Assembly (NCBI GenBank): GCA_016278515.1
Contig: JADQBR010000002.1
Location: forward strand, 177,798 to 241,797
From: Bacillota bacterium
GTDB lineage: Bacteria > Bacillota > JADQBR01
Direction: 5' to 3'
DNA: 64,000 bases
Part shown: one piece after another, positions 54,589 through 63,721 of the stretch
Layout: each line of letters starts with the position of its first letter
Numbering within the stretch: the first letter of the stretch is position 1
Program-made: the position numbers and the translations under genes
The notes under the pieces: generated by a model
What the model saw: the letters and a program-made list of their open reading frames with translations, nothing else
Database searches by the model: none
What the model was told of the DNA's origin: nothing

Positions 54589-55893
54589 ATGGTTAAGGTT
54601 GCTTTAGAAACGTTAGGTTGTTCAAAAAACATGGTAGACAGTGAGAACATCCTTGGTTACTTAAAATCCCAAGGATTAATTCCCGTAGATAAGTTTGAAG
54701 AAGCAGATATTATAGTAATAAATACCTGCGGGTTTATTACTCCTGCCAAAGAGGAATCCATAAATACTATTCTGGAATTAGCAGCGTATAAGGAACGCAA
54801 TAATAAGGTAAAGCTTGTTGTTACGGGCTGCATGATTGCAAAATATGGTTTGGAACTCTTAAAGGAGATTCCTGAGATTGATGCTGCTGTTGACATTAAT
54901 AATTTAGATTCTATATTGCCTTTGGCAGGAAAGAGTTATGTTCCTGGCAATAATTTAGAATTGAAACGCATCTCTCAAACCGGTAATTTTGTACGATATT
55001 TAAAGATTGCAGAAGGGTGCGATAATTTATGTACTTATTGTACTATACCTGAGCTAAAAGGAAGGTATCAAAGCTCTTCAAAGGAACAATTAGTCATTGA
55101 GGCAAGAGAGTTAATAACGGAAGGTGCTAAAGAACTTAATCTAATTGCTCAAGACATTACTAGGTACGGAATAGACACCACAGGAAAACATGAACTGGCG
55201 GAACTGATAAAATCAATAAGTAACTTAGAAGGAGAGTTCTGGATACGCTTGCTATATTGTTATCCTACAGACATAACACCAGAGCTAATAGATGTTGTTG
55301 CTAATTACCCAAAAGTTTGCAAGTATCTAGACATTCCGCTACAGCATGTCTCGACTTCGGTACTTAATAAAATGGGGCGTAGAGGCTCCAAAGAAGAAAT
55401 AATTGAATTAATACAGAAATTACGAAGTAGAATACCTCAATTGTCAATTAGGTCTACTTTTATTGTTGGCTTTCCAGGTGAAACTAATGAAGAGTTTGAA
55501 GAACTTTTAGATTTTCTAAGAGAGGTAAAACTAGATTGGGTAGGTGCGTTTACATACTGGCAAGAGACTGATACCCCTGCTGCAAAACTGCCTAATCAGA
55601 TACCACAACGAATTAAGGAAGAGCGTTACCATAAACTGATGGAGGTTCAAAGAGTACTTACGCTTAGTAAGAACCGTTCATTAATAGGATCAAGATTACC
55701 TGTGTTGATTGAAGATAATTTTGACGATGAAGCACACTATAAAATAGGTAGGTCTCAATATCAGGCACCAGAAGTGGATGGGCTTGTTATTGTAAAAACT
55801 ACTAAAGAATCAGGGAATTTTGTAGAAACTGAAATAACAGATGTCAACAATGAATTCGATTTATTAGGGGAGGATATTAATGAATCTTGCTAA
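54589..55893 (+). CDS. rimO: Ribosomal protein S12 methylthiotransferase RimO
   Basis: 434-residue radical-SAM enzyme that methylthiolates Asp88 of S12. The N-terminal UPF0004 domain supplies Cys11, Cys47 and Cys81 for the auxiliary cluster; the radical-SAM cluster is C-x3-C-x2-C at Cys144, Cys148 and Cys151. A C-terminal TRAM domain ends the protein. The N-terminal L-E-T-L-G-C-S-K-N and G-R-Y-Q-S-S patterns point to RimO rather than MiaB. Its end overlaps pgsA by 14 bases. Confidence 0.94.
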   Translation: MVKVALETLGCSKNMVDSENILGYLKSQGLIPVDKFEEADIIVINTCGFITPAKEESINTILELAAYKERNNKVKLVVTGCMIAKYGLELLKEIPEIDAAVDINNLDSILPLAGKSYVPGNNLELKRISQTGNFVRYLKIAEGCDNLCTYCTIPELKGRYQSSSKEQLVIEARELITEGAKELNLIAQDITRYGIDTTGKHELAELIKSISNLEGEFWIRLLYCYPTDITPELIDVVANYPKVCKYLDIPLQHVSTSVLNKMGRRGSKEEIIELIQKLRSRIPQLSIRSTFIVGFPGETNEEFEELLDFLREVKLDWVGAFTYWQETDTPAAKLPNQIPQRIKEERYHKLMEVQRVLTLSKNRSLIGSRLPVLIEDNFDDEAHYKIGRSQYQAPEVDGLVIVKTTKESGNFVETEITDVNNEFDLLGEDINESC

Positions 55894-56425
55894 TAAATTA
55901 ACAATAGCCCGTATTTTCTTAATACCTGTGTTTATGATTTTTTTACTTACACGTATTGGATATGGTGAATATATAGCAGCAGGAATATTTATCGTTGCTG
56001 CTAGTACTGATGGATTAGATGGTTATATTGCTCGTTCTAGGAAACAGATTACAAAATTAGGTAAACTGCTTGATCCCTTAGCAGATAAATTATTAGTTAC
56101 TGCTGCCTTAATTTCTTTAGTTGAGCTGGATAAAATACCTGCCTGGATTGTAATCTTAATTATCGGTAGAGAATTTGCAATTACCGGTTTGCGAACTATT
56201 GCAATGGGAGAAGGAGTAGTAATTGCAGCAAGTAAACTAGGCAAGTTTAAAACAGTATCTCAAATTGTTGCTATAGTAGCTATCCTAATTAATGATTATC
56301 CTTTTAATTTAATTAATGTACCCTTTGGTCAAATTGCTCTTTACGTAGCAGTATTCTTTACCATCGCATCGGGCATAGATTATTTTTTAAGGGCAAGAAA
56401 GACTCTTAATATCAACGCAAAATAA
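55880..56425 (+). CDS. pgsA: CDP-diacylglycerol-glycerol-3-phosphate 3-phosphatidyltransferase
   Basis: 181-residue membrane enzyme that makes phosphatidylglycerol phosphate. The CDP-alcohol phosphatidyltransferase motif D-G-L-D-G-Y-I-A-R...G-K-L-L-D-P-L-A-D-K is complete. About five membrane helices. Its ATG lies within the end of rimO with ggggagg upstream. In Bacillus pgsA is followed by cinA and recA; here cinA is missing and three other genes intervene. Confidence 0.95.
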   Translation: MNLANKLTIARIFLIPVFMIFLLTRIGYGEYIAAGIFIVAASTDGLDGYIARSRKQITKLGKLLDPLADKLLVTAALISLVELDKIPAWIVILIIGREFAITGLRTIAMGEGVVIAASKLGKFKTVSQIVAIVAILINDYPFNLINVPFGQIALYVAVFFTIASGIDYFLRARKTLNINAK

Positions 56426-56446
56426 TTAAAGCGTACATAAAGGTTA

Positions 56447-56470
56447 AAAGGGGGGCAACCTCCTTTTTTT
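56447..56470 (+). terminator. pgsA terminator
   Basis: Stem aaaaggggg/cctcctttt around a short loop (56447-56469) with T-run to 56470. It contains a G-T pair. Confidence 0.7.
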
Positions 56471-56559
56471 AGTGTTAACTTCCATTGATTTCATAAAGAA
56501 ACCCTTATATTTACATGATATACTAAGAACAGTGATTATATATATTGGGGTGATATATT

Positions 56560-57084
56560 ATGAAGATAGGTGGTTTTAATCTACTGAAAGTGGTGGTTAT
56601 CTGTCTGGTTACTTTGGGGCTTTTACTGGGAGTACAGTATGTATATATTCACTTCATTTATGAAAACCCCTTAGTTGAGCAGTTAAATAATATCAATGGG
56701 GTAAATAATTCTACATTCGTAAAGGGAGATAACAAAGAGAGAATCATAATTGAAATGGATAATGTGGATAATTTGATGGAAACTTACCAAGATATTTCTC
56801 GTGTTGCAGAACAACTAAAACAACCTCATGAAATCGTCTTAAAAGATAAACCCAATGCAAAACTGAACAAGACTTGGTATGAAGGACAGGTTGTCGTTTA
56901 TGAAGGAATTAAAACAGGTCATTTTGTAATTATGAGAGAACGCATGGAAGAGATTGCAAGTTCGCAAAAACTTACTGCAAAGGTATTTATAGGCGGGAGT
57001 ATAGTATACGTCGAATTATCAGATGCCGACAATTATATATATAGGGTTATTGACTTTAAACTTGGGGGTGAACCTGTTGCTTAA
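56560..57084 (+). CDS. Single-pass membrane protein of unknown function
   Basis: 174-residue protein, not recognised. One N-terminal membrane helix (about 9-30) is followed by a soluble alpha/beta domain predicted outside the membrane, rich in charged residues with several short strands. Its stop overlaps the start of the FtsH-like gene by 8 bases, so they are translationally coupled. It may be a partner or substrate of that protease (inference). Confidence 0.65.
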   Translation: MKIGGFNLLKVVVICLVTLGLLLGVQYVYIHFIYENPLVEQLNNINGVNNSTFVKGDNKERIIIEMDNVDNLMETYQDISRVAEQLKQPHEIVLKDKPNAKLNKTWYEGQVVVYEGIKTGHFVIMRERMEEIASSQKLTAKVFIGGSIVYVELSDADNYIYRVIDFKLGGEPVA

Positions 57085-58549
57085 AGACTTTGTTCTAGGC
57101 AGCAGTATAGCCTGTTTAGTTTTTCTAGGTTTAGCAGGATACGAAATTTTACCGCTGCTATTGTTCGGTGGAATGATAATAAGCTTCTATTTTCTGATTG
57201 GCAAGAAAGGAATGTTCAAGAACCAATTTAAGGAATATACCTGCGCGGTTGAAGTAGGATTTGATGAAATTGGTGGTCAAAAAACCGCAAAGCAGGAATT
57301 AAAAGAGGCATTAGACTTTATAATTCATTCAGATGACACTAAAGAGCTTGGCATAAGACCTTTAAAAGGAGTTCTATTAACTGGTCCGCCAGGAACCGGA
57401 AAAACATTATTGGCTAAAGCTGCTGCAAATTATTCTGATGCTATTTTTTTAACTGCTTCTGGCAGTGAATTTGTTGAGATGTACGCTGGTGTAGGCGCGC
57501 AACGGGTAAGGAAACTGTTTCAAAGTGCTAAAGGGACCGCCAAGAGTCAAAAGAAAGATCGGGCAATTGTATTTATAGATGAAATTGAAGTTATGGGCGG
57601 GAAGAGAGGAAGTCATTCCAGCCACTTAGAATACGACCAAACATTAAACCAACTATTAGTTGAAATGGATGGGTTAAAAACCAATGAAGAAGTGCGGGTG
57701 CTGCTTATTGCAGCAACCAATAGGGGTGATATGTTGGATGAAGCACTGTTAAGGCCAGGTCGCTTTGACAGACAGGTGCAGGTATCATTACCTAGTAAAG
57801 AAGGAAGAAAAGAGATCCTGTCAATTCACGCACGGAACAAACCTTTGGGTGTTGATGTGGATTTTGATAAAATAGCCAGAGACACCTTCGGTTTTTCCGG
57901 TGCGCATTTAGAAAGTGTCATAAATGAAGCAGCGATTATGGCATTTAGAAATAAAAAGAAAGTAATATCTCAAATTCATTTAATGGAAGCAGTTGATAAA
58001 GTGATGTTGGGAGAGAAACTAGACCGAAAGCCTACCCAAGAAGAATTAAGAAGAGTGGCCGTACATGAAACTGGCCATGCAATAATTAGTGAACTATTAA
58101 ACTCAGGCTCTGTATCCCATTTGACCATTACACCAAGAGGAAATGCTTTAGGTTATATGCGTCAAAGTCCTAAGGATGATCAATATTTGTTTACCAGAAA
58201 TCAGTTGGAGCAACAAATCCAGGTTTGTCTGGCTGGGGCTCAGGCTGAGATACTTATTTTTCATAACAGCAGCACTGGTGCCGGTAATGATTATCAGCAA
58301 GCAGTGAAACTGACTCATCAGATAATTGCTTCTGGTTTGTCTAGATTAGGAGTAGTTGATCGAGATTATTTGAGTAGAAATAAACAGCATAGAATTTTGA
58401 GTGAAATCATTGAGCAACAAACTGTTTATGTAGAAAGTGCTTTAAGAGCCCATCAACAAACTTTAGTAAGGATTTTTGAAAAATTAATTAAGGATGAGTA
58501 TGTTTCTGGGGATGATTTAAGACAATTAATAAATAAAAAGGTAAGCTAA
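57077..58549 (+). CDS. FtsH-like AAA+ zinc metalloprotease, shortened membrane part
   Basis: 490-residue ATP-dependent protease of the FtsH/Yme1 family. Two short hydrophobic helices (about 5-45) replace the larger periplasmic FtsH domain. Walker A G-P-P-G-T-G-K-T (103-110), second-region-of-homology A-A-T-N-R-G-D...R-P-G-R-F-D-R, and zinc motif H-E-T-G-H (330-334) are intact. It is shorter than housekeeping FtsH (over 600 residues) and is likely a paralogue. TTG 57077 is preferred because gggggtg lies upstream; GTG 57068 is an alternative. Coupled to the membrane gene before it. Confidence 0.88.
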   Translation: MLKDFVLGSSIACLVFLGLAGYEILPLLLFGGMIISFYFLIGKKGMFKNQFKEYTCAVEVGFDEIGGQKTAKQELKEALDFIIHSDDTKELGIRPLKGVLLTGPPGTGKTLLAKAAANYSDAIFLTASGSEFVEMYAGVGAQRVRKLFQSAKGTAKSQKKDRAIVFIDEIEVMGGKRGSHSSHLEYDQTLNQLLVEMDGLKTNEEVRVLLIAATNRGDMLDEALLRPGRFDRQVQVSLPSKEGRKEILSIHARNKPLGVDVDFDKIARDTFGFSGAHLESVINEAAIMAFRNKKKVISQIHLMEAVDKVMLGEKLDRKPTQEELRRVAVHETGHAIISELLNSGSVSHLTITPRGNALGYMRQSPKDDQYLFTRNQLEQQIQVCLAGAQAEILIFHNSSTGAGNDYQQAVKLTHQIIASGLSRLGVVDRDYLSRNKQHRILSEIIEQQTVYVESALRAHQQTLVRIFEKLIKDEYVSGDDLRQLINKKVS

Positions 58550-58552
58550 AAG

Positions 58553-58585
58553 TAGGCTATGTTTATTAGGCCTATTTTTTTTGCA
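58553..58585 (+). terminator. Terminator after the FtsH-like gene
   Basis: Stem taggc/gccta (58553-58557 with 58570-58574) followed by eight T's. A second weaker hairpin (about 58618-58662, cgacta/tagtcg) lies in the rest of the 187-bp gap. Confidence 0.65.
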
Positions 58586-58736
58586 ATCTGAAGGCTAAAC
58601 AATATTTTGAGTGTATGCGACTACTATGTTACCTTTGCGAAAGCTTCAGCATAGTCGGCTATTTTTGTATAAGTAGGTTTTCCAAACGCAAATACTAATA
58701 TTATGTTCAAAATATTTTGGCAGGGAGTATTATTGA

Positions 58737-60161
58737 ATGTTAAAAGTTAAATTCATACATAAAAAATATATAACAAATGCATTAATGGCAGTAATTGGTG
58801 CTATTATTATTGTAAGTGTTTTTGGTCAAATGAATTTTCATGTTGAGGCGCTTGAATTTTCTATCAAGCTTCAAATTTTTGACCATGGCTTGACGGAATT
58901 AGTGATCCCACCAATTGGTAAAATCAGTGCAAAAACTCATGATACACCCTTGAAATTTGTAATTTCTCTTAAAAATATTGATATGGAACTAGTACAGAAG
59001 TTATTTAGCGAATCTCTTCAACAGCAGCATTTAATTGACAAGACTCAGCAGGAGTTAATTAAAGTAACAAAATTATTTGTGTTGCGTATCTTACTGCTAG
59101 CAGCGCTTGGAGGCATGTTTGGTATCTTTTTGCTAAGACGAAGTAAACCGGTGACATACGTCAGAGGCGCCATTATTGGAGCTATATTAATGGGAATTTT
59201 GTTTCTGGGGACGTATAATACATACGACACGGACAGCTTTTTAACGCCAAAGTACGAAGGCATTTTACAAGCAGCACCTTGGATGATAGGTTTAGCGGAA
59301 GAAGCTATTGGCAAGCTCGATACATTAGGAGATCAAATGCAGGTAATGGCAAATAATCTTTATGATCTGTTTGAAAAGATTGATACTTTAAAACCATTAG
59401 CTAGCAATGAGGGTACATTGCGTCTGCTTCATATTTCTGATATACATAATAACCCTGCTGGTTATGATTTTGTTCAGCAAATTGCCAAAAATTTTAATGT
59501 GGCGGCTATTCTAGATACAGGAGATATTTCTGATTTTGGAACACCGCTTGAAGCTCAGTTAATAAAAAGGCTGGAGGGCTTAGGGGTTCCTTATATATTT
59601 ACCTCGGGGAACCATGATTCTCCGGATATCGTTAAGGCGATGAATGCTTTGTCTAATGTTCTGGTATTGGATGGTGACGTTATTGATCTATACGGTTTAC
59701 GAATATTAGGAATTGGTGATCCTGCCGCCACTACAAGCAATATTACTCCACCAAGCATAGAATTAGCTGGCGAATACATCCGGAAAATCGAAGGGATCTT
59801 AGTGAAGGAAAAAATTCCAATAGACATATTAATGGTTCATAACCCCGGAATTGCAAAACATTTTTCTGGAAAATTTTCTACGATATTACATGGGCATAAC
59901 CACCAAATAAAAATATTAGAGGATAAAGGAACCTATATTCTTGATGCTGGGACATCTGGTGCTGCAGGTATCAGGGGATTACAAACAGTGAACGAATTGC
60001 CATATTCTGTTATACTATTACATTTCAGAAAAGATGCTGATTTAGTAAAATTAGTTGCGGTTGATAGCTTAAAAGTCTATAACTTGAAGAGTGGTTTTAG
60101 CCTAGAAAGAACGCTACTTGAACCACAGGTAAAAAAGAAGGAATTGGAGAATACTGAATAG
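58737..60161 (+). CDS. Membrane-anchored metallophosphoesterase
   Basis: 474-residue calcineurin-like phosphoesterase. Three membrane helices (about 14-36, 107-127, 138-160) precede the catalytic domain, which has all metal-binding motifs: H-I-S-D-I-H, D-T-G-D-I-S-D, S-G-N-H-D, V-H-N-P and H-G-H-N-H. The catalytic domain probably faces the outside. The substrate is not evident: it resembles YkuE/YmdB-like enzymes only in the motifs. No strong SD (ggcagggag) and a lone promoterless gap; it sits alone between the FtsH-like gene and recA. Confidence 0.85.
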   Translation: MLKVKFIHKKYITNALMAVIGAIIIVSVFGQMNFHVEALEFSIKLQIFDHGLTELVIPPIGKISAKTHDTPLKFVISLKNIDMELVQKLFSESLQQQHLIDKTQQELIKVTKLFVLRILLLAALGGMFGIFLLRRSKPVTYVRGAIIGAILMGILFLGTYNTYDTDSFLTPKYEGILQAAPWMIGLAEEAIGKLDTLGDQMQVMANNLYDLFEKIDTLKPLASNEGTLRLLHISDIHNNPAGYDFVQQIAKNFNVAAILDTGDISDFGTPLEAQLIKRLEGLGVPYIFTSGNHDSPDIVKAMNALSNVLVLDGDVIDLYGLRILGIGDPAATTSNITPPSIELAGEYIRKIEGILVKEKIPIDILMVHNPGIAKHFSGKFSTILHGHNHQIKILEDKGTYILDAGTSGAAGIRGLQTVNELPYSVILLHFRKDADLVKLVAVDSLKVYNLKSGFSLERTLLEPQVKKKELENTE

Positions 60162-60242
60162 AATTCTTAATGAGAGCCTTTGCAATGAAGATATTCACTA
60201 GGACCTTTAAAAAGAAAAAAAAATTACTTTTAAAAATAGTAA

Positions 60243-60290
60243 TTGACAGTGATTGCCAGGGGCATTATAATAGTAGCGAACACATGTTCT
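60243..60290 (+). promoter_or_regulatory. recA promoter with LexA (SOS) box
   Basis: Perfect consensus TTGACA (60243-60248), 17-bp spacer, TATAAT (60266-60271), followed by CGAACACATGTTCT (60277-60290). The latter matches the Gram-positive LexA/DinR box CGAAC-N4-GTTCG/T with one deviation and overlaps the start point. Confidence 0.9.
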
Positions 60291-60307
60291 TTGGGAGAGT
60301 GATTAAA

Positions 60308-61342
60308 ATGAGTGAAAAAGAAAGAGCACTTGAAATGGCGTTGGGGCAAATCGAAAAACAATTTGGTAAAGGCTCAATCATGAAATTAGGACAGTCGGCA
60401 GGAAGACTTAATATTGAAACTATCTCGAGTGGTTGCTTAGCTATCGATCAAGCTTTGGGAATAGGTGGTTTACCTAGAGGAAGAGTAGTTGAAATTTATG
60501 GCCCGGAGTCTTCCGGTAAAACCACGGTTGCGTTGCATGTTATAGCAGAAGCTCAGCGTAAAGGGGGAACAGCGGCTTTTATTGATGCTGAGCATGCTCT
60601 AGACCCTACCTATGCAGGAAATTTAGGTGTAGATATTGATAACTTGCTAGTTTCACAACCGGATACTGGCGAACAAGCCTTAGAAATTGCAGAAGCTCTA
60701 GTAAGGAGTGGCGCTGTCGATGTTGTAGTTGTAGACTCTGTGGCGGCTCTAGTACCACGTGCAGAAATTGAGGGCGAAATGGGTGACGCTCATGTTGGTC
60801 TGCAGGCTAGATTAATGTCCCAGGCCCTGCGTAAACTAGCTGGAGCAATTAGTAGGTCTCATACCATTGCAATCTTTATCAATCAAATTCGTGAAAAGGT
60901 TGGGGTGATGTTTGGAAGCCCAGAAACAACCTCAGGAGGCCGGGCTTTAAAGTTTTATGCTTCTGTAAGAATAGATGTTAGAAGAATTGAGACATTAAAA
61001 CAAGGTCAAGAGATGATAGGTAATAGAACCCGTGCTAAAATTGTAAAAAATAAAGTTGCTCCACCTTTTAGACAGGCAGAATTCGATATTATTTACGGAG
61101 AAGGTATTTCCAATGAAGGCTGTATTTTGGATTTAGGAGTAGAGTATGGGATTGTCCAAAAAAGTGGCGCATGGTTTTCATACGGAGATGAAAGATTGGG
61201 CCAAGGTCGAGAAAATGCAAGAAAATATTTTAAAGATAACCTGGAGGTTTCTCAAGAAGTCGAGAAACAGGTACGAACCGCAATGGCTGAAAAACTAGGT
61301 ATTGCAAAACAAGAAGATAAATTACAATCAGACGAAGAATAA
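60308..61342 (+). CDS. recA: Recombinase RecA
   Basis: 344-residue strand-exchange ATPase and SOS co-protease. Walker A G-P-E-S-S-G-K-T (65-72), V-V-V-D-S-V-A-A-L and [10 protein letters not shown] are present. ATG 60308 is chosen because gggagagtg precedes it; a longer upstream reading would run through the promoter and LexA box. An SOS box in the promoter predicts damage induction. recX follows 11 bp later. Confidence 0.97.
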   Translation: MSEKERALEMALGQIEKQFGKGSIMKLGQSAGRLNIETISSGCLAIDQALGIGGLPRGRVVEIYGPESSGKTTVALHVIAEAQRKGGTAAFIDAEHALDPTYAGNLGVDIDNLLVSQPDTGEQALEIAEALVRSGAVDVVVVDSVAALVPRAEIEGEMGDAHVGLQARLMSQALRKLAGAISRSHTIAIFINQIREKVGVMFGSPETTSGGRALKFYASVRIDVRRIETLKQGQEMIGNRTRAKIVKNKVAPPFRQAEFDIIYGEGISNEGCILDLGVEYGIVQKSGAWFSYGDERLGQGRENARKYFKDNLEVSQEVEKQVRTAMAEKLGIAKQEDKLQSDEE

Positions 61343-61353
61343 CCGTAATTATC

Positions 61354-61821
61354 ATGTCTTATAATAAAGCTTTTAATTATGCGCTTAGATTATTGAACCG
61401 CAGATGGTATGCTGAAAGTGAAATTGAGCAAAAACTTAAGAAAAAGGATTATAGTAAATTTTGTATTAAAGAAGTCATTCAAAACTTGCGTAATGAAAAT
61501 TATATTAATGATAATCGTTTTGTGGAAAGTTGGATCCGGGATAGGATTAATCTGAAACCTATGGGTAAGGTTCGAATTCGATACGAATTGTGTAGTAAGG
61601 GAATTAATAAGCAAATTATTGACGAAAAATTATCCTTATTGTTGTCTGAAGATCTGGAGTATAAACTAGCATTGAACTTAGCCCGAAAAAAGATAAATTC
61701 TAGATTGGACACAACAAAAGATTCTGCTGAATGGCTTTATGGTTTTTTAATGCGGAGAGGATTTACTACATACACCATATCTCAGGTGGTTAGAGAGCTT
61801 GACATGACAGAAGAAAAATAA
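61354..61821 (+). CDS. recX: Regulatory protein RecX
   Basis: 155-residue RecA modulator. The three-helix repeats typical of RecX are visible: A-L-R-L-L-N-R-R-W-Y-A-E-S-E-I-E-Q-K-L, Y-I-N-D-N-R-F-V-E-S-W, and a last repeat L-M-R-R-G-F. It directly follows recA, as in most Firmicutes, with only a weak SD, so it is probably made at lower levels than RecA. Confidence 0.9.
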   Translation: MSYNKAFNYALRLLNRRWYAESEIEQKLKKKDYSKFCIKEVIQNLRNENYINDNRFVESWIRDRINLKPMGKVRIRYELCSKGINKQIIDEKLSLLLSEDLEYKLALNLARKKINSRLDTTKDSAEWLYGFLMRRGFTTYTISQVVRELDMTEEK

Positions 61822-61887
61822 TAAAATATGTATGGAAGAAACTAGGTTTAACTCTCTGCCGTGTGCGGGTTTATATAGAATTGTAGA

Positions 61888-61915
61888 TTGAGTTGTAGAT
61901 TAAAGTATGTATAAT
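61888..61915 (+). promoter_or_regulatory. Candidate promoter of rny or a small RNA
   Basis: TTGAGT (61888-61893), 16-bp spacer, TATAAT (61910-61915). It would start a transcript near 61922 that meets a terminator at 62017-62048. Confidence 0.5.
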
Positions 61916-62016
61916 GGTGTAATATGTTGTTTGAGAGTAAATTTATCAAATTAATATAACACTTTAATCTTAAAATGTCTATAGACTATATATTAGCCCG
62001 TTGTAAGGTGTTCTAT

Positions 62017-62048
62017 AAGGCCGAGTTTCTTGAACTTGGTCTTTTTTT
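62017..62048 (+). terminator. Leader terminator upstream of rny
   Basis: Stem aaggccgagtt (62017-62027) and aacttggtctt (62033-62043) with G-T pairs, then a T-run. It either ends the recA-recX unit, attenuates rny, or ends a ~125-nt small RNA. Apart from this and the promoter, the 314-bp gap holds nothing recognisable. Confidence 0.7.
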
Positions 62049-62135
62049 ACTGAAAACGTTTATCTATTCGTCTTTAATGAGAGCGAAACGGCAGCGGGGA
62101 TTTTTAGATAATAATTGATTAAGGAGGTGGAGAGC

Positions 62136-63674
62136 ATTAATATTCAAGAAATTTTAATCGCAATTGTATTAAGTATTATTGGTTTTGGTGTAGGTTATAT
62201 CGTTAGAAAAAAAATAGCAGAAGCGAAGATAGCATCTGCTGAACAGGCTGCAGAAAAAATTGTTGATGATGCAAAAAAAGACGCAGAATCAAAGAAGCGT
62301 GAAGCCTTATTAGAAGCAAAAGAAGAGATCCACCGTGCTAGGAGTGATATGGAGAAGGACAACCGTGAAAGAAGAAATGAGCTACAGCGGTTGGAACGAC
62401 GACTAGTACAAAAAGAAGAAGCTTTAGATAAGAAAACGGATGCGTTAGAAAAAAAAGAAGAAATTCTACAGCAAAAGGATAAAGAAGTGGACAAGGTTCA
62501 TGAGCAATTGAAAAGTATTCACAACAAGCAAGTTGCTGAATTGGAAAGATTGTCTGGATTAACATCGATGGAAGCTAAAGATATTCTGCTTGCCAATGTT
62601 CAGGAAGAGATTAAACATGAAACAGCAATAATGATTAAGGACATGGAGGAACAAGCAAAAGCGGAAGCTGAAAAGAGAGCCAGAGAAATTATTACCTTAG
62701 GTATCCAACGATGTGCAGCAGATCATGTCGCGGAGACAACTGTCTCGGTAGTTGCTTTGCCTAATGATGAGATGAAAGGACGGATTATTGGACGCGAAGG
62801 AAGAAATATCCGAACTTTGGAAACTCTTACTGGTATAGATTTGATAATTGATGATACGCCAGAAGCGGTGATATTATCGGGATTTGATCCTATCCGAAGA
62901 GAAGTTGCCAGAATTGCGTTGGAGAAATTAATTTTGGATGGAAGAATACACCCAGCCCGTATTGAAGAAATGGTTGAGAAAGCACAAAAAGAAGTTGAGC
63001 AAACCATAAGAGAGCAAGGGGAACAAGCAACTTTTGAGACTGGTATTCATGGGTTACATCCGGAGTTAGTGAAGTTATTAGGCCGTCTTAAGTACAGGAG
63101 CAGTTACGGTCAAAACGTATTAAAGCATTCCATTGAAGTTGCGCACCTTGCATCTGTTATGGCATCTGAACTTGGAGTAGACCCTCAGCTGGCAAAAAGA
63201 GGCGGTTTATTACATGATATAGGGAAAGCTGTTGACCATGAAGTTGAAGGGCCTCATGTAGAAATTGGTAGAGATCTAGCAAAAAAATATCGTGAGAGTT
63301 CGGACATTGTTCACATTGTTGAAGCTCATCATGGTGACGTTGAGGCAAGAAGTATTGAAGCTGTATTAATACAAGCAGCGGATGCTATTTCTGCCGCTAG
63401 ACCCGGTGCTAGAAGAGAAACTTTAGAAGCATATATTAAAAGACTAGAAAAATTGGAAGAAATTGCTGATTCTTTTGAGGGCGTAGAAAAAGCATATGCG
63501 ATTCAAGCTGGTAGAGAGATTAGAATTATGGTTAAACCAGAACATGTTGATGATGCAAGTTCTGCTGGCGTTGCTCGTGAAATCGTTAAGCGTATTGAAA
63601 CAGATTTAGAATATCCAGGTCAGATTAAAGTGGTTGTCATAAGAGAAACCAGAGCTATCGATTATGCAAAATAA
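62136..63674 (+). CDS. rny: Ribonuclease Y
   Basis: 512-residue membrane-tethered endoribonuclease that starts mRNA decay. An N-terminal membrane helix (about 3-22) leads into a long coiled coil (about 25-195), a KH domain ([14 protein letters not shown]) and an HD domain (H-D at 360-361 in L-L-H-D-I-G-K-A). The SD aaggagg (62121-62127) points to ATT 62136 as the start, which also matches the Bacillus N-terminus; GTG 62127 overlaps the SD and TTG 62115 lacks one. recA-recX-rny order is conserved. Confidence 0.93.
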   Translation: MNIQEILIAIVLSIIGFGVGYIVRKKIAEAKIASAEQAAEKIVDDAKKDAESKKREALLEAKEEIHRARSDMEKDNRERRNELQRLERRLVQKEEALDKKTDALEKKEEILQQKDKEVDKVHEQLKSIHNKQVAELERLSGLTSMEAKDILLANVQEEIKHETAIMIKDMEEQAKAEAEKRAREIITLGIQRCAADHVAETTVSVVALPNDEMKGRIIGREGRNIRTLETLTGIDLIIDDTPEAVILSGFDPIRREVARIALEKLILDGRIHPARIEEMVEKAQKEVEQTIREQGEQATFETGIHGLHPELVKLLGRLKYRSSYGQNVLKHSIEVAHLASVMASELGVDPQLAKRGGLLHDIGKAVDHEVEGPHVEIGRDLAKKYRESSDIVHIVEAHHGDVEARSIEAVLIQAADAISAARPGARRETLEAYIKRLEKLEEIADSFEGVEKAYAIQAGREIRIMVKPEHVDDASSAGVAREIVKRIETDLEYPGQIKVVVIRETRAIDYAK

Positions 63675-63684
63675 ATGTTAAATA

Positions 63685-63721
63685 GCAACCCGCATCCTCT
63701 AAAGTGCGGGTTGCTTTTTTG
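63685..63721 (+). terminator. rny terminator and intron insertion site
   Basis: Perfect 11-bp stem agcaacccgca (63685-63695) and tgcgggttgct (63706-63716), then TTTTTT to 63721. The group II intron begins at the next base. Confidence 0.93.

Noticed and set aside
60170..60307. 46-residue N-terminal extension of RecA
   Set aside because: This stretch contains the consensus promoter and LexA box, and the standard RecA N-terminus with its own SD begins at 60308.
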